Shown here one piece after another: positions 1-9,209 of a stretch of DNA of 64,000 nt. Made by a program: the position numbers and the translations under genes. The DNA is from Roseivirga seohaensis (GTDB lineage Bacteria > Bacteroidota > Bacteroidia > Cytophagales > Cyclobacteriaceae), in NCBI RefSeq assembly GCF_001592945.1, contig NZ_LRPB01000023.1, positions 1 to 64,000 of the forward strand. Reading direction: 5' to 3'. Positions within the stretch are counted from its first letter, which is position 1. Every line of letters starts with the position of its first letter. The notes under the pieces are model-generated. The model saw only the letters and a list, made by a program, of their open reading frames with translations, made no database searches and was not told the origin of the DNA.

Positions 1-1214
1 GCTCCATCTTTTATCGTTCCTCCATTCAATGTTAATGAATTGGTTGCAACGTAATCTAAGTCAGCACTAACATCGCCTGATTGTACTGTGTAATTGAAGG
101 TCAATGTATTCGAACCTGAGCCTGAAGTGTAGTCTGCTGCTCTATCTGTTGCTCCTGTTTCTAATGTTATTTGAGGTATACCTGTTACCGTAACCAACTC
201 CGAAAATGTAACCGTTACCGCTACTGCATCACCTACTTTGTAAGCGCCATTGTTCGTAGATGAATTTACGCTTGTAACCGTTGGCGCAACCGCACTAGCA
301 ATTACAGTGGTAGTATTGTCTGTGTCTGTATCTGTTCCATCATTAACAACCACTGTAAAGGTGGTTGTTTCTGAAGTAGTTGTTCTGTTGTCAGTTGGGT
401 TAAACACCAAAGCTCTTAAGGCTGTTTGCATGGCTGCAGGACTACGGCTTGAAATTGTGTATGGGCCTGAACCTGAAGAGGCTCCTGTAATTACACCTTT
501 GGCATTATCATCTAAAGTAATTGTTGCCGTTAAATTATCCCCATCAGCATCTGCAATGGTTATTCCCGAAAAAGGAGAAATGGTTGCATTGTCATTTACG
601 TTCTGCCCAGCAGTGGTGCCTCCAATGGTTGGGGCATTGTTGGATGAAGGAGTGGCTATCATTGTAGCTCCTACACCGCTAAAAGCACTATTCGCTATTA
701 TTGCTGTATACGGCCCAGCATTAAAGGTTTGACCAGCCCCATAATTACCTGGTAAACTTTGAATAACAGTACCAGCTGGAATAGTCAGTGTTTCTCCAGA
801 CGCAATTGTAGTAGAAGGCGCCAAAGAGAATACTATTACATCATCAGTTGTATGGATAAATGGACCATATGTAGCAGCGTAAGTCCCCATTAAAGTTACA
901 CTACCTGATTTACCTCCTGACGTTGTGTAAGAAAGCCCAGTGGCAGTTCCAACTCCGCCCTTTGTAGGAGCAGAGTTGTACAAATTTTTAACAATAACAC
1001 TAAAAGAGTTTTGAACATTTGAGTAGTTTCCAGAAAACTGAAAGGTAGCTGGTTGATTCAACACCATCTTTAATCTATAATTACCTAATTCACCTGGCTC
1101 AACACTAAACGTGGCATCGAGTGTTTGAGCAGAAAGATGAAATGTTGATAGTAGTGATAGAAAGAAAAATACGATTAGGGAAAATGTTCTCCGACTTAAA
1201 CGAGCAGTAAGCAT
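1..1214 (-). CDS. Secreted repeat/adhesin-like surface protein (N-terminal part, runs off the window)
   Basis: The minus strand is open from an ATG at 1214 to the left edge (404 codons, no stop), so this is the 5' part of a larger gene. Residues 1-30 form a signal peptide: basic start, a long Leu/Phe/Ile core, then a cut near SAQT. The rest is rich in Thr, Ser, Gly and Asn and reads like stacked extracellular beta-sandwich modules. A stretch near residues 205-300 ([20 protein letters not shown], then [15 protein letters not shown]) resembles cadherin- or Ig-like repeats of large surface proteins, and a second module starts near APTVTSVNS. Acidic D-A-D-G-D turns suggest calcium binding. Such Bacteroidota proteins are usually exported by Sec and often end in a type IX sorting domain, which would lie outside the window. 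The exact function is unknown. The plus-strand open frame over the same region is a shadow. Confidence 0.75.
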   Translation of the reverse strand, partial: MLTARLSRRTFSLIVFFFLSLLSTFHLSAQTLDATFSVEPGELGNYRLKMVLNQPATFQFSGNYSNVQNSFSVIVKNLYNSAPTKGGVGTATGLSYTTSGGKSGSVTLMGTYAATYGPFIHTTDDVIVFSLAPSTTIASGETLTIPAGTVIQSLPGNYGAGQTFNAGPYTAIIANSAFSGVGATMIATPSSNNAPTIGGTTAGQNVNDNATISPFSGITIADADGDNLTATITLDDNAKGVITGASSGSGPYTISSRSPAAMQTALRALVFNPTDNRTTTSETTTFTVVVNDGTDTDTDNTTTVIASAVAPTVTSVNSSTNNGAYKVGDAVAVTVTFSELVTVTGIPQITLETGATDRAADYTSGSGSNTLTFNYTVQSGDVSADLDYVATNSLTLNGGTIKDG

Positions 1215-1348
1215 GGTCTTCTTGAAAGTTAAAATGCTGTATAGTCACTATGACATATAAAGAGAAGACAATTAAGCAGAATGTAAGGTGATGACAGTTA
1301 GCCTACAGGTGGACAATAGGCGGACGAGAAAACTAGACAAATAGCAGA

Positions 1349-3121
1349 CTACGCCAAATTCGATAAAAAAACGAGCATTTCTTTGCTATCCACAAATCCT
1401 AATTTCTGTTTAAGTCGGTACTTCGACCTAATAACGCTGTCACTCGAAATATTGAGCAATGCAGCAATTTCCTTATTGGAAAGGTTGATTTTTAGAAGCG
1501 CCAATATCCTTTGTTCGCTGGTGGTTAATTTGATTTTCTTATGATTTTCAATCAATGAGAAAAAATTGGGATAAACCGCTTCGAAGTACATTACAAAAGC
1601 TGCCCAGTCTCTATCTCCATTGATCGCATTGTGCATTTTTGATATAAGGTCATTGATATCAGGACTATTGTGTTCGTCAGCTTGTAGCTTATCTTCTAAT
1701 TCAATTATATTTTTCTCTAGATTTTCGTTTTTCGACAATAGCCCTTTCGCATAAATCACCAATTTATCCTTTTCGGATTCATAATTATGTTGATTGAGCA
1801 TTACCTCTTGCTGTACCAAAAGCTTCTCTTTTTCATTTATCAAAAGTTTCAATTTCAACTTGTTGCGATTCCACATTGACCAAATAACCAGTAGCAACAG
1901 AATAATTGATATTACAAAAATTACTTGCCTACTTTTTATCACTTTAAGATGCTCTATTTCGAATTGTTGAAGACTAATTTCTTGTTGACTCTTTATTTTC
2001 TCAAACTCAAATTGTTTTGTCATTTGTTCAACCTCCTGTTTAGTCAATTTGCTAGCGATTGAATCTTTAAGAGCCACATGAAGTTTAAAATAATTCAAGG
2101 CCTTATCGTAGATGGCCAATGATTCATGTGCTTTAAATAGCAAGTCATAGATTTGACTTCTCAGGGCTAAATCCAAAAACACCTCCTTTTCAAGTGCTTT
2201 ATTTAAATAGTCAATTGCTGACTGAAAATCAGCCATTTCAATCAGCATTTCACTTCTATTTTTAAATACAAAAGCCTGACTGCGTTGATTATTCAATTGA
2301 ATCCATATCTTTTCGGCTCTATCATAATACTTGTTTGCATTGGGAAAATCTTTCAGTTGCGCATAAGCATATCCAATATTCATCAGCACATTGGCAACTT
2401 GAGCTTGGGATTCTGTAGACTCAAAAACGACTAAGGCCTCCTTGTAATACTCTAATGCAATTCCATAATCAAGATTTGTAGTGTTGATTATGCCTAGATT
2501 ACCATTAATTTGACCCAACCTAATCTTTGGAATTTCTGGGTGGTCTTCTACCAATTTCTTGGCCTCTAAGAGAAACTCTTCCGCACTAGAATAGTCTTTT
2601 AAAATTTGCTTAACAGAAGCGATATTAATAAGGTTTGATACTTCTAAGTCAACATTGTTGATCTTTCTAGCAGCCGCGATTCCAGCAAAAGATAACTCTA
2701 TCGCTTTGTCATAATTATTCTCTCTTATGTTGATGGCTACTAAGCTTAAATTGGAATATGCCAATCCATATTGAAAATCAAGAGCTTCTGAAGTAGTCTT
2801 TGCTTTGTTTAGAATATCCTTGGCCTCTTGAAATGAAGATCTCTGGTTGAAAATCACTCCCTGATTGATCCAAGCCATTACTTTTCCCTCTGGATAGTCT
2901 GTTTCTTCGGACAACTGGATCGCTTGATTGGACAAATCCATTGCTTCATCTGGGGTATTATACATCAAGCCTCGGGTAAGACTGTTTATGGCATCGATTT
3001 TCTCATTACCATCAAGTAACGGAATTTGCTTTCTTATACTATCAATTCTAGCCTGTTGTGAAAAAAGGTTTAGAGATAGAAGTGAAAAGGATATTATCCA
3101 ATATATAGTTGCTCTCAACAT
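1349..3121 (-). CDS. TPR-repeat membrane protein with C-terminal LuxR-type HTH (transcriptional regulator)
   Basis: The 590-residue product has a signal peptide or anchor at 1-21 and then about eight TPR-like helical hairpins to about residue 370. One transmembrane helix (IFVISIILLLLVIWSMW) follows, then a long charged coiled coil and a C-terminal helix-turn-helix (LTTSEQRILALLKINLSNKE, then IAALLNISSDSVIRSKYRLK). This one-chain sensor-regulator layout is common in Bacteroidota: the TPR part lies in the periplasm and the HTH in the cytoplasm. The ligand cannot be told. It lies directly upstream of, and in the same direction as, the secreted surface protein at 1-1214 (134-bp gap), so it may control that gene; this is inference from position only. 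Confidence 0.85.
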   Translation of the reverse strand: MLRATIYWIISFSLLSLNLFSQQARIDSIRKQIPLLDGNEKIDAINSLTRGLMYNTPDEAMDLSNQAIQLSEETDYPEGKVMAWINQGVIFNQRSSFQEAKDILNKAKTTSEALDFQYGLAYSNLSLVAINIRENNYDKAIELSFAGIAAARKINNVDLEVSNLINIASVKQILKDYSSAEEFLLEAKKLVEDHPEIPKIRLGQINGNLGIINTTNLDYGIALEYYKEALVVFESTESQAQVANVLMNIGYAYAQLKDFPNANKYYDRAEKIWIQLNNQRSQAFVFKNRSEMLIEMADFQSAIDYLNKALEKEVFLDLALRSQIYDLLFKAHESLAIYDKALNYFKLHVALKDSIASKLTKQEVEQMTKQFEFEKIKSQQEISLQQFEIEHLKVIKSRQVIFVISIILLLLVIWSMWNRNKLKLKLLINEKEKLLVQQEVMLNQHNYESEKDKLVIYAKGLLSKNENLEKNIIELEDKLQADEHNSPDINDLISKMHNAINGDRDWAAFVMYFEAVYPNFFSLIENHKKIKLTTSEQRILALLKINLSNKEIAALLNISSDSVIRSKYRLKQKLGFVDSKEMLVFLSNLA

Positions 3122-3211
3122 GCTTTAAAGATTCCGAAATTAACGATAAGTCTATCGCAGTCAAAATAATAATTTGAGAGACACCTTATTTTATTTTGAT
3201 CTCAAACAAAA

Positions 3212-3239
3212 GCCCTAATGCTTTATTGAGCAATGGGGC
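3212..3239 (-). terminator. Rho-independent terminator after the M14 peptidase gene
   Basis: GCCCTAATGCT (3212-3222) pairs with AGCAATGGGGC (3229-3239) with one mismatch and a 6-nt loop. On the minus strand the hairpin is followed by a T-rich run (CTTTTGTTT). It begins about 20 bp after the M14 gene's stop and separates that gene from the regulator gene further left. Confidence 0.6.
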
Positions 3240-3259
3240 CTGTTAATGTTTTATGGCGT

Positions 3260-5794
3260 TTACTGCCCTACAAAGAAAATTGAGTTGGCAACGAACAGCT
3301 TTCCGTTTTGCCAGAAGGCACGGAAAAGTGGGTTATCGGCCATGTAAACTATAGAACCTCTACCATAGCTTTCAACACCGAAGACTACAGATTTGGCTAG
3401 TCTTTCTTTGGCCTTATCTCCAGCTACTCCGCTAACGTAAGAGTCAACTCCTTCAATAATTCCAACATTACCCCCACCAGCTAAGTAAGCATAACGGCTG
3501 CTGTTGTTTTTTAAGGTGAAGTAGTAATCAGGATATCCGAAAGCAAGTGGATGAGTATTGTCCACTTTCAATTTAAAAATTGCGCCCGGTAAACGAGAGC
3601 TTGCGAAAAGATCACCTCTATCGGCATAAGGTGTTAATGCCTCTTTTTCCTTTTGTTCATCCGTTTTCTTATTGGCATCCTTCTCGTCAGAATCGCTGGC
3701 ATAAGTTTTTAAGCTGAAACCATCTTTTCCTGCAAAAGTGTTTATTGAACGTTCGATAGCGATGATCTTTCCTCCTCCGCGTACCCAACTTTTCACGTCA
3801 TCCATTCGGCTACCGCCCAAAGCACTTCCGTAAGAACCACTTGGCAATACCAAAGTATTGTAGTTGTCGAGGTTAATACGCCCGAAGTCGTTTACATCTA
3901 CCATAGTGATTGGGTAGTTCAACTCTTGTTCCATAAAATACCAAAACTCACCAAAACCAAGTGAAGAAGCACCATCTCCTCTTAATACCAAGATTTTAGG
4001 CGCATCCAAAAATTTCACTCCATTCGAACCAAAATCTTTACCCGTTTCCACAAAAGTAGTTGGGGTAGAAGTAAGATTTCTGTCGTAAGTTTTTGCGGCA
4101 TTTTTCACAATGTTGTCAAACTTACTGCCCATGTGCATGTTTCCTTTTCTGGTAATGATTAGCGTTCCAGGTGCATAAGAGTTGCCTGCTACTGAAAACG
4201 GCTCTTCTGCAAATCTTAATTTAATGTCGTTTTTAAGTAAATGCCCTAAGAACTTAGCATCCTCTAAAGTCTCCCACTTCAATAAATAAGCGGCTGGTTT
4301 GCTGCCTACGTTTACCTGACCTTGTGGTTTAGAGTACTTAGCTGGCTTTACGTCCATTTTGGTTTCAGTAGCATAGGCGTCTAATCCCATCATGTATGGC
4401 ACAGCCCAAGCGGTAATGTCATAGGTATCGGAAGTACTGGCAAAAGTATTTGGTTCGAAAAATGCCTGAACCAAAACTGCTTTAGGTTGAAAAGCACTAA
4501 TGATAATATCACCATTCTGAACACCAGCATTATCCGTTTTACCTGTTAGGTAATTAAATGAAGACACAGCCTTGCTAGAAGAACCAATGCCATAAACAAT
4601 TTGCTGGTTATCTAAAAAGTCAGTCAACTTTTTAAGTTTGTCTGGGTGGTTCGTTCCTCTTACGATATAAGTTTTATACTTGGCTTTAGGGTTGTTTACT
4701 GATTTATTAAAGAAGTTAGCAAACTCATCCACCATTTTTTCGCTGTATTTAGAAGCCGTTTCTACCGTAGACATTCCAGTAGTATAGTGGTGCGCAATTG
4801 CATCTTCTAGTTTCAAGGTGTCGCCCTCATCTGTAAGAATGGCCAAATCGCTGCTACCTTGCTCATAAGTCATTCCAATAGCTCCGTTGAACATCGGATA
4901 AGAGTCACCATAACTTGGGTACAGCATATCGAAGCTTTCTTTAGTAAAGAATAACCAACCGTTTTCGTCAAAATACTTGGCGTGGTTTTTACCAATAATG
5001 TCTTGAAAATCTCTTTGCCATTGCGTTACCTGATCGTGAACTGGCTCTGCAGCTGGCGCGAAATAATAAGGGCTATTGCTACCCTGCTCATGAAAATCCA
5101 CATGAATATGCGGCATTATAGTATTGTAGAATTTCATACGCTGCTGAGATTCTACTTGAGTTTGCCAAGCCCAGTCTCTGTTCAAATCAAACAAATAATG
5201 GTTTGCTCTTCCTCCTGGCCAAGGCTCGTTGTGTTCGGCAGCCTCTGGATTTGGATTGGGCGTAGTTCCTGCTACCTGATTGATCCAGTTAGAGTAACGG
5301 TCACGACCATCAGGGTTGATGCAAGGATCAAAAATCACCACCGTATTTTTCAACCACTCTCTTGAGGTTGTATTGTCTGGCCTTGCAATTTCATAAAGCG
5401 TTTTCATGGCCGTTTCTGTAGAGTTCGCTTCGTTGCCATGCACGTTATAACTTAACCATACAATCCCGATTTTCTTCCCAGAAGGCTCGCCTTCCATCAG
5501 CTTTGCTCTTTTCAGGTTATCGGTACGAATGGTTTCCCAGTTATCGATATTTTCTTGAGACGATACAATTGCGGCAACCAAAGGACGCAGCTCATTGGTT
5601 TGGCCGTACTGATGAATTTTTGCATTGCTCAGTTGATTGGTAACATACTCATAGTAGTCTACCACTTTATAATTAGGTGTAAATCGTGTACCCAATTTGT
5701 AGCCCAAAAATTCATCAGGGCTTTTAAGCGATTGCGCTTGGGTTTGAAAAAGTGTGAATGCCAAAAGGCACAGGCAGAGGAGTGTTCTTTTCAT
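3260..5794 (-). CDS. Secreted M14-family zinc carboxypeptidase
   Basis: An 844-residue exported metallopeptidase. From the ATG at 5794 the product starts with a clear signal peptide (MKRTLLCLCLLAFTLFQTQA); the longer frame to 5872 would put 26 unlikely residues before it, so 5794 is preferred. The M14 zinc site is visible: H119-x-x-E122 in NVHGNEANSTE and the third ligand H235 in VDFHEQG. E311 in TYEQGSSD fits the catalytic glutamate. The part after about residue 400 lacks further recognisable catalytic motifs and contains a Rossmann-like segment (VLRGDGASSLGFGEF) resembling the class-I glutaminase-amidotransferase-like domain seen in large bacterial M14 proteins. Its likely role is trimming of peptides outside the cytoplasm. 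It appears to be a single-gene unit with its own terminator. Confidence 0.9.
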   Translation of the reverse strand: MKRTLLCLCLLAFTLFQTQAQSLKSPDEFLGYKLGTRFTPNYKVVDYYEYVTNQLSNAKIHQYGQTNELRPLVAAIVSSQENIDNWETIRTDNLKRAKLMEGEPSGKKIGIVWLSYNVHGNEANSTETAMKTLYEIARPDNTTSREWLKNTVVIFDPCINPDGRDRYSNWINQVAGTTPNPNPEAAEHNEPWPGGRANHYLFDLNRDWAWQTQVESQQRMKFYNTIMPHIHVDFHEQGSNSPYYFAPAAEPVHDQVTQWQRDFQDIIGKNHAKYFDENGWLFFTKESFDMLYPSYGDSYPMFNGAIGMTYEQGSSDLAILTDEGDTLKLEDAIAHHYTTGMSTVETASKYSEKMVDEFANFFNKSVNNPKAKYKTYIVRGTNHPDKLKKLTDFLDNQQIVYGIGSSSKAVSSFNYLTGKTDNAGVQNGDIIISAFQPKAVLVQAFFEPNTFASTSDTYDITAWAVPYMMGLDAYATETKMDVKPAKYSKPQGQVNVGSKPAAYLLKWETLEDAKFLGHLLKNDIKLRFAEEPFSVAGNSYAPGTLIITRKGNMHMGSKFDNIVKNAAKTYDRNLTSTPTTFVETGKDFGSNGVKFLDAPKILVLRGDGASSLGFGEFWYFMEQELNYPITMVDVNDFGRINLDNYNTLVLPSGSYGSALGGSRMDDVKSWVRGGGKIIAIERSINTFAGKDGFSLKTYASDSDEKDANKKTDEQKEKEALTPYADRGDLFASSRLPGAIFKLKVDNTHPLAFGYPDYYFTLKNNSSRYAYLAGGGNVGIIEGVDSYVSGVAGDKAKERLAKSVVFGVESYGRGSIVYMADNPLFRAFWQNGKLFVANSIFFVGQ

Positions 5795-5948
5795 AAATGT
5801 AGAGTTAACAGCGAGGAATTTACGGCTAATTAATTTCTTGCCAAACTTGATTTTCCTGATTGGTAAAATCAAAATTAAGAAACCTCCTTTCTATAACTCA
5901 TAATAAGGTTGGCTTCTCTTATTGTTTGGCCATATTATAAGCCAATTC

Positions 5949-6446
5949 TCAGTTAACAGTTTCTAAAATTAGAGCCTTTGAATACCTTCCTTTTTCGCCA
6001 GCGGCAAATAACAAACGCGTTTCGCTTATTTCTTCTAATTCAAGAATAAAGAATTTAGATGCAAAATGAACTCCACTCCCCTCACCCCTTCCATGTTCTA
6101 GGTAAAACCGTCCTTCATCTTCAACATAGAAGTAAGAGACCGTGGCTACCTGTTCATCTGGGGACGCCCAATAACAGCCCAAACTGCCTAATGTAACCTC
6201 TACCTCTTCGGTTTCTGCCTTAAAAGTATAGATGTCATCCTTATAACAATCATTAAAAGCACTAAATTGAGTATAGGCATAATTATCATAATGAGCAGTC
6301 ACTCTCCATGACTTTTGAGAGTCGCCATATACCATTTTTAGTTGTTCTGCTGAGAACTTAATTTTTGGGGAGTCATCATCGTCTTTACAACCCATTAAAA
6401 AGGTAAAAGAAAGTAGTATGGCTAAAAAGTATTTTGGTGCTTGCAT
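5949..6446 (-). CDS. Small lipoprotein of unknown function
   Basis: 165 residues with a lipoprotein signal: a hydrophobic core FLAILLSFTFLMG followed by C20 and an acidic +2 region (CKDDDDSPK). The mature part is acidic with several aromatic residues and two further Cys. It looks like a small beta-rich envelope protein, such as the lipocalin-like lipoproteins common in Bacteroidota. I recognise no specific family. It stands alone, divergent from the 2H phosphoesterase gene. The Asp run after the lipidated Cys is typical of Bacteroidota surface lipoproteins. Confidence 0.75.
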   Translation of the reverse strand: MQAPKYFLAILLSFTFLMGCKDDDDSPKIKFSAEQLKMVYGDSQKSWRVTAHYDNYAYTQFSAFNDCYKDDIYTFKAETEEVEVTLGSLGCYWASPDEQVATVSYFYVEDEGRFYLEHGRGEGSGVHFASKFFILELEEISETRLLFAAGEKGRYSKALILETVN

Positions 6447-6554
6447 AAAGGGTTCAAATTTAAGCAGTCGTTACCAAAGGTTATGCCATAAACCTTAAAA
6501 TTGTACTTTGACACCTCTCTTCTTTTAAGAAAGAATTATTACGCCCAAAGACTC

Positions 6555-6582
6555 TTGTTCAAAAAAAGTAAACCTAATTTTG
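6555..6582 (+). promoter_or_regulatory. Candidate Bacteroidota-type promoter for the 2H phosphoesterase gene
   Basis: TAATTTTG at 6575-6582 fits the TAnnTTTG -7 consensus exactly, and a TTG lies at 6555-6557, 17 bp upstream of the -7 box (slightly short of the usual ~19). The -7 box covers the TTG codon at 6580 that would extend the open frame, so translation more likely starts at the GTG at 6601. Confidence 0.4.
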
Positions 6583-6600
6583 AATACTAAACCCACAACT

Positions 6601-7143
6601 GTGAACCGCTACTTCATCGCTATTCTTCCCACCGAACCTTTGGCTTCTGAAATCATGAAAGTCAAACAGTATTTTGTGGAAGCTTATGGAAGTAAGGGAG
6701 CATTGCGGTCGCCAGCGCACCTTACATTACACATGCCTTTTTTATGGAAAGCAAAAAAAGAAGCTCAACTGATTGATTTACTTGCACAGACAACTAATGT
6801 AAATTCATTTAAAATTGAACTGGATGGTTTTGGAGCTTTCCCCCCGAAAGCTGTTTTCATTAAAAATAAAACTTGTGCCGAATTAAGTGCATTTCAAGAG
6901 CAACTTACCCGCTTTACTTGGCGCGAAATGAAGCTTTTTAACCCCACACATAACCGTGGCTTTCATCCGCACATAACCGTGGCTTTTCGAGATTTAAAGA
7001 AGGAAGGTTTTTATAAAGCTTGGCCCGAATTTGAGCACAAAAGCTTTGAGGGCGAAATCGAAGTCAATTCTTTTTGGCTATTAAAACATGACGGCAAACA
7101 GTGGCATCCGTTTCACGAATTTGTTTTCAAGGCTGAAAATTAA
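6601..7143 (+). CDS. 2H phosphoesterase / 2'-5' RNA ligase-like protein
   Basis: About 180 residues with both signature motifs of the 2H superfamily: HLTL (H47, T49 counted from the upstream TTG at 6580) and HITV (H131, T133). Each His-x-Thr pair forms half of the active site, which acts on 2',3'-cyclic or 2'-5' phosphodiester bonds of RNA or nucleotides in the cytoplasm. The substrate cannot be read from sequence. The start is uncertain: TTG 6580 gives 187 residues, but a -7 promoter box overlaps it, so GTG 6601 is chosen. It converges with the next gene and overlaps its 3' end by 4 bp. Confidence 0.85.
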   Translation: MNRYFIAILPTEPLASEIMKVKQYFVEAYGSKGALRSPAHLTLHMPFLWKAKKEAQLIDLLAQTTNVNSFKIELDGFGAFPPKAVFIKNKTCAELSAFQEQLTRFTWREMKLFNPTHNRGFHPHITVAFRDLKKEGFYKAWPEFEHKSFEGEIEVNSFWLLKHDGKQWHPFHEFVFKAEN

Positions 7144-7799
7144 TTCCCGAAGGGAAGCACGAACAAATAGACTGCTGCAAAATGAAATGCGGTTCCGCCC
7201 ATAACAAAAATGTGCCAAATGGCATGATGGTATTTCAGTTTACGCATTAGGTAAAAAACCACGCCCCCCGTGTAGCACAATCCGCCATAAAGCATCAGGT
7301 TTACAGCTTCTGTAGAAATCAACTCTGACAAACGCGAGAATAGCATGAAGCCCAACCAGCCCATTCCCAAATAAGAAATGAGAGAAAGCACTTCGAGCTT
7401 TCCAGTAAAGAAAATCTTGAAAATGGTGCCTGCAAAAGCAATTGCCCACACAGCGATTAGCACATTCACCCCCAAGGCCTCTTCGCGAAGCACCACCCAG
7501 CAAAAAGGGGTAAAAGTACCAGCAATGAGAAAGTAAATGGCAATGTGGTCTAGTTTCTTATATAATGATTTTCGCTGTTGGGATTTAACGCTGTGATAAG
7601 CCGTTGAAGCAACATAAAGCAAAACCATGCTTAGGCCAAACACTAAGAATCCAACTTGTTTTTCAGTAGCATTTGCTGGGGTTTTGAATAATAAGAATAC
7701 CGTCCCAACAATCGCTAAAACAGCCCCAATTCCGTGCGTCCATGCGTTAGCCAATTCTTCTTCGGCAGAGTATGCTTCTAATTTTTGCTTATTTTTCAT
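7140..7799 (-). CDS. Hemolysin III / PAQR-family membrane protein
   Basis: 219 residues with seven predicted hydrophobic helices. It has the family's conserved polar marks: E-x-x-N-x-x-T-H near the N-terminus (EELANAWTHGIGA), a central S-T-A-Y-H-S, and H-x-x-W-H-x-F-V near the C-terminus (HHAIWHIFVMGGTAFHF). These His, Ser and Asp/Glu residues form the putative metal site of the CREST hydrolase superfamily. Bacterial members are inner-membrane proteins of poorly known function, and the hemolysin name is historical. The gene overlaps the end of the upstream K+ channel gene by 11 bp, so the two are probably co-transcribed. Confidence 0.9.
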   Translation of the reverse strand: MKNKQKLEAYSAEEELANAWTHGIGAVLAIVGTVFLLFKTPANATEKQVGFLVFGLSMVLLYVASTAYHSVKSQQRKSLYKKLDHIAIYFLIAGTFTPFCWVVLREEALGVNVLIAVWAIAFAGTIFKIFFTGKLEVLSLISYLGMGWLGFMLFSRLSELISTEAVNLMLYGGLCYTGGVVFYLMRKLKYHHAIWHIFVMGGTAFHFAAVYLFVLPFGN

Positions 7800-8613
7800 C
7801 TGGAAGTATTAACGCAGTGCCACAAAATTTGCAGTAGTGCGCAATTGCGTCATGCCCCGATTGATGGCAATTCGGACACTTTACTTTTTTTCTTTCAGCG
7901 TTGTCTTTAGTCAGTTCTGCGGTTACAATACCTGTAGGTACGGCTATAATTGCATAACCCATAATCATAATAAACGAAGCCAATGACTGACCAATTACAG
8001 TTTGCGGGGCAATATCGCCATAGCCTACCGTAGTAAGTGTTACAATGGCCCAATACATACTAACTGGAATACTGGTAAAGCCGTTTTCGCCTCCTTCAAT
8101 CATATACATGGCCGTTCCGGTAATCATTACTACCGTAAGTACCGAACCTAAAAACACTGTAATTTTATGCCTACTGGCCTTTAAAGCCCTAGCCAATTGC
8201 TCGCCTTCACCCACAAAGCGGCCTAGTTTTAAAATTCTGAACACCCTCAGCAATCTTAATGCACGAATAATAAGTAGGTATTGAGTTCCTGTAAAAACCA
8301 AGCTGATATAAGCCGGTAATACTGCCAGTAAATCAATAATTCCGTAAAAACTAAAAGCGTACTTTTTGGGGGTTTCAGAAACGTACAAGCGTAGTATAAA
8401 CTCAATAGAGAAACCTATGGTGAGTACCCACTCTACTATTTTAAAAAACTGACCATAATGCTCGTTAAGCGATTTTACGCTTTCTAATATTACAGCTAAA
8501 ACACTGATTACGATAGCCCAAAGTAAGGCCACATCAAAGGCTTTTCCAGCGGGAGTATCTGCTTCAAAAATTATGATATAGAGTCGTTGCCGAATACTTT
8601 TGGTCATACTCAA
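7789..8613 (-). CDS. Voltage-gated-type potassium channel subunit with zinc-ribbon tail
   Basis: 274 residues laid out as a six-helix Kv-like channel. The S4-like helix has regularly spaced arginines (RALRLLRVFRILKLGR, 117-132). The pore loop carries the K+ selectivity filter TVGYGD (195-200), and S6 follows at about 208-232. The tail holds a compact zinc ribbon with Cys pairs at 246/249 and 261/264 (CPNC and CKFC). It should form tetrameric K+ channels in the inner membrane. The zinc ribbon could be a cytoplasmic assembly or sensing module; that part is inference. It is first in a two-gene unit with the hemolysin-III gene. Confidence 0.92.
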   Translation of the reverse strand: MSMTKSIRQRLYIIIFEADTPAGKAFDVALLWAIVISVLAVILESVKSLNEHYGQFFKIVEWVLTIGFSIEFILRLYVSETPKKYAFSFYGIIDLLAVLPAYISLVFTGTQYLLIIRALRLLRVFRILKLGRFVGEGEQLARALKASRHKITVFLGSVLTVVMITGTAMYMIEGGENGFTSIPVSMYWAIVTLTTVGYGDIAPQTVIGQSLASFIMIMGYAIIAVPTGIVTAELTKDNAERKKVKCPNCHQSGHDAIAHYCKFCGTALILPDEK

Positions 8614-8807
8614 AAGTAATAATTATTTGTAGAAAGAACTTGAAGATATTCTTTACAAGATTTGGGTATCGTGCTACTGAAGTTTAGTTAAAGCTTAGGC
8701 TGCTGATTTGTCAAAGCCAAAATTACGATCTCTTCTTGTTTAATGTTAGAGCTATTGTACCACCGTTCGTACCACCTGTTTCATCTATTGTACCTGAGTT
8801 TGTCACC

Positions 8808-9209
8808 TCACTTGCTAAACACTATCTGATTTTTCTTATCATTTAGTTTTAACTCGTAAAGATCATTTGATTCAATAGTCGAAAGCACTTTCTTATACAG
8901 ATAAGCCTTTGATTCATCAGTTATGTTTGGAGAACCGACTGAGCCAGTTTTAGGATGGACAAACATCAGAATAAGCTGTTCATCTTTTATTAACAACAGA
9001 AAGTAAGCTCTATAGCCACCGCTACCACTCAACCTTTTCTTTATATATGGTGTGTTTTCTGAATTATTAAGCCTTGTACCAGACATCAATTCATCGACAG
9101 ACTTATTGAAAAAATAGTCTATCAGCAACTTTTCTAAGTCTTTGTAAGATTTTTTGTCCTTGAGCTTTTCAAACTCAACTTTGAAATCTTCAAGACACAA
9201 AATTTTCAT
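8808..9209 (-). CDS. RelE/HigB-like toxin candidate
   Basis: 133 residues. The core KKRLSGSGGYRAYFLLL followed by QLILMFVHPKTGSVGS resembles the central strands of RelE/ParE-fold toxins: a basic patch, G-G-Y-R, then two beta strands and a Pro-Lys turn. The family assignment is weak and structure-like rather than a clear match. It starts inside the stop of the upstream gene (TAATG, 1-bp overlap), the usual tight coupling of toxin-antitoxin pairs with the antitoxin first. If correct it is a ribosome-dependent mRNA interferase. It lies just outside the left end of the integrated element, next to a decayed attachment site, so it may belong to an older insertion. Confidence 0.5.
   Translation of the reverse strand: MKILCLEDFKVEFEKLKDKKSYKDLEKLLIDYFFNKSVDELMSGTRLNNSENTPYIKKRLSGSGGYRAYFLLLIKDEQLILMFVHPKTGSVGSPNITDESKAYLYKKVLSTIESNDLYELKLNDKKNQIVFSK

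Noticed and set aside
250-732. 160-residue plus-strand open frame
   Set aside because: It is a hydrophobic shadow of the secreted repeat protein on the minus strand, which has a signal peptide and meaningful repeats.
5795-5872. N-terminal extension of the M14 peptidase
   Set aside because: It would place 26 charged residues before a perfect signal peptide.
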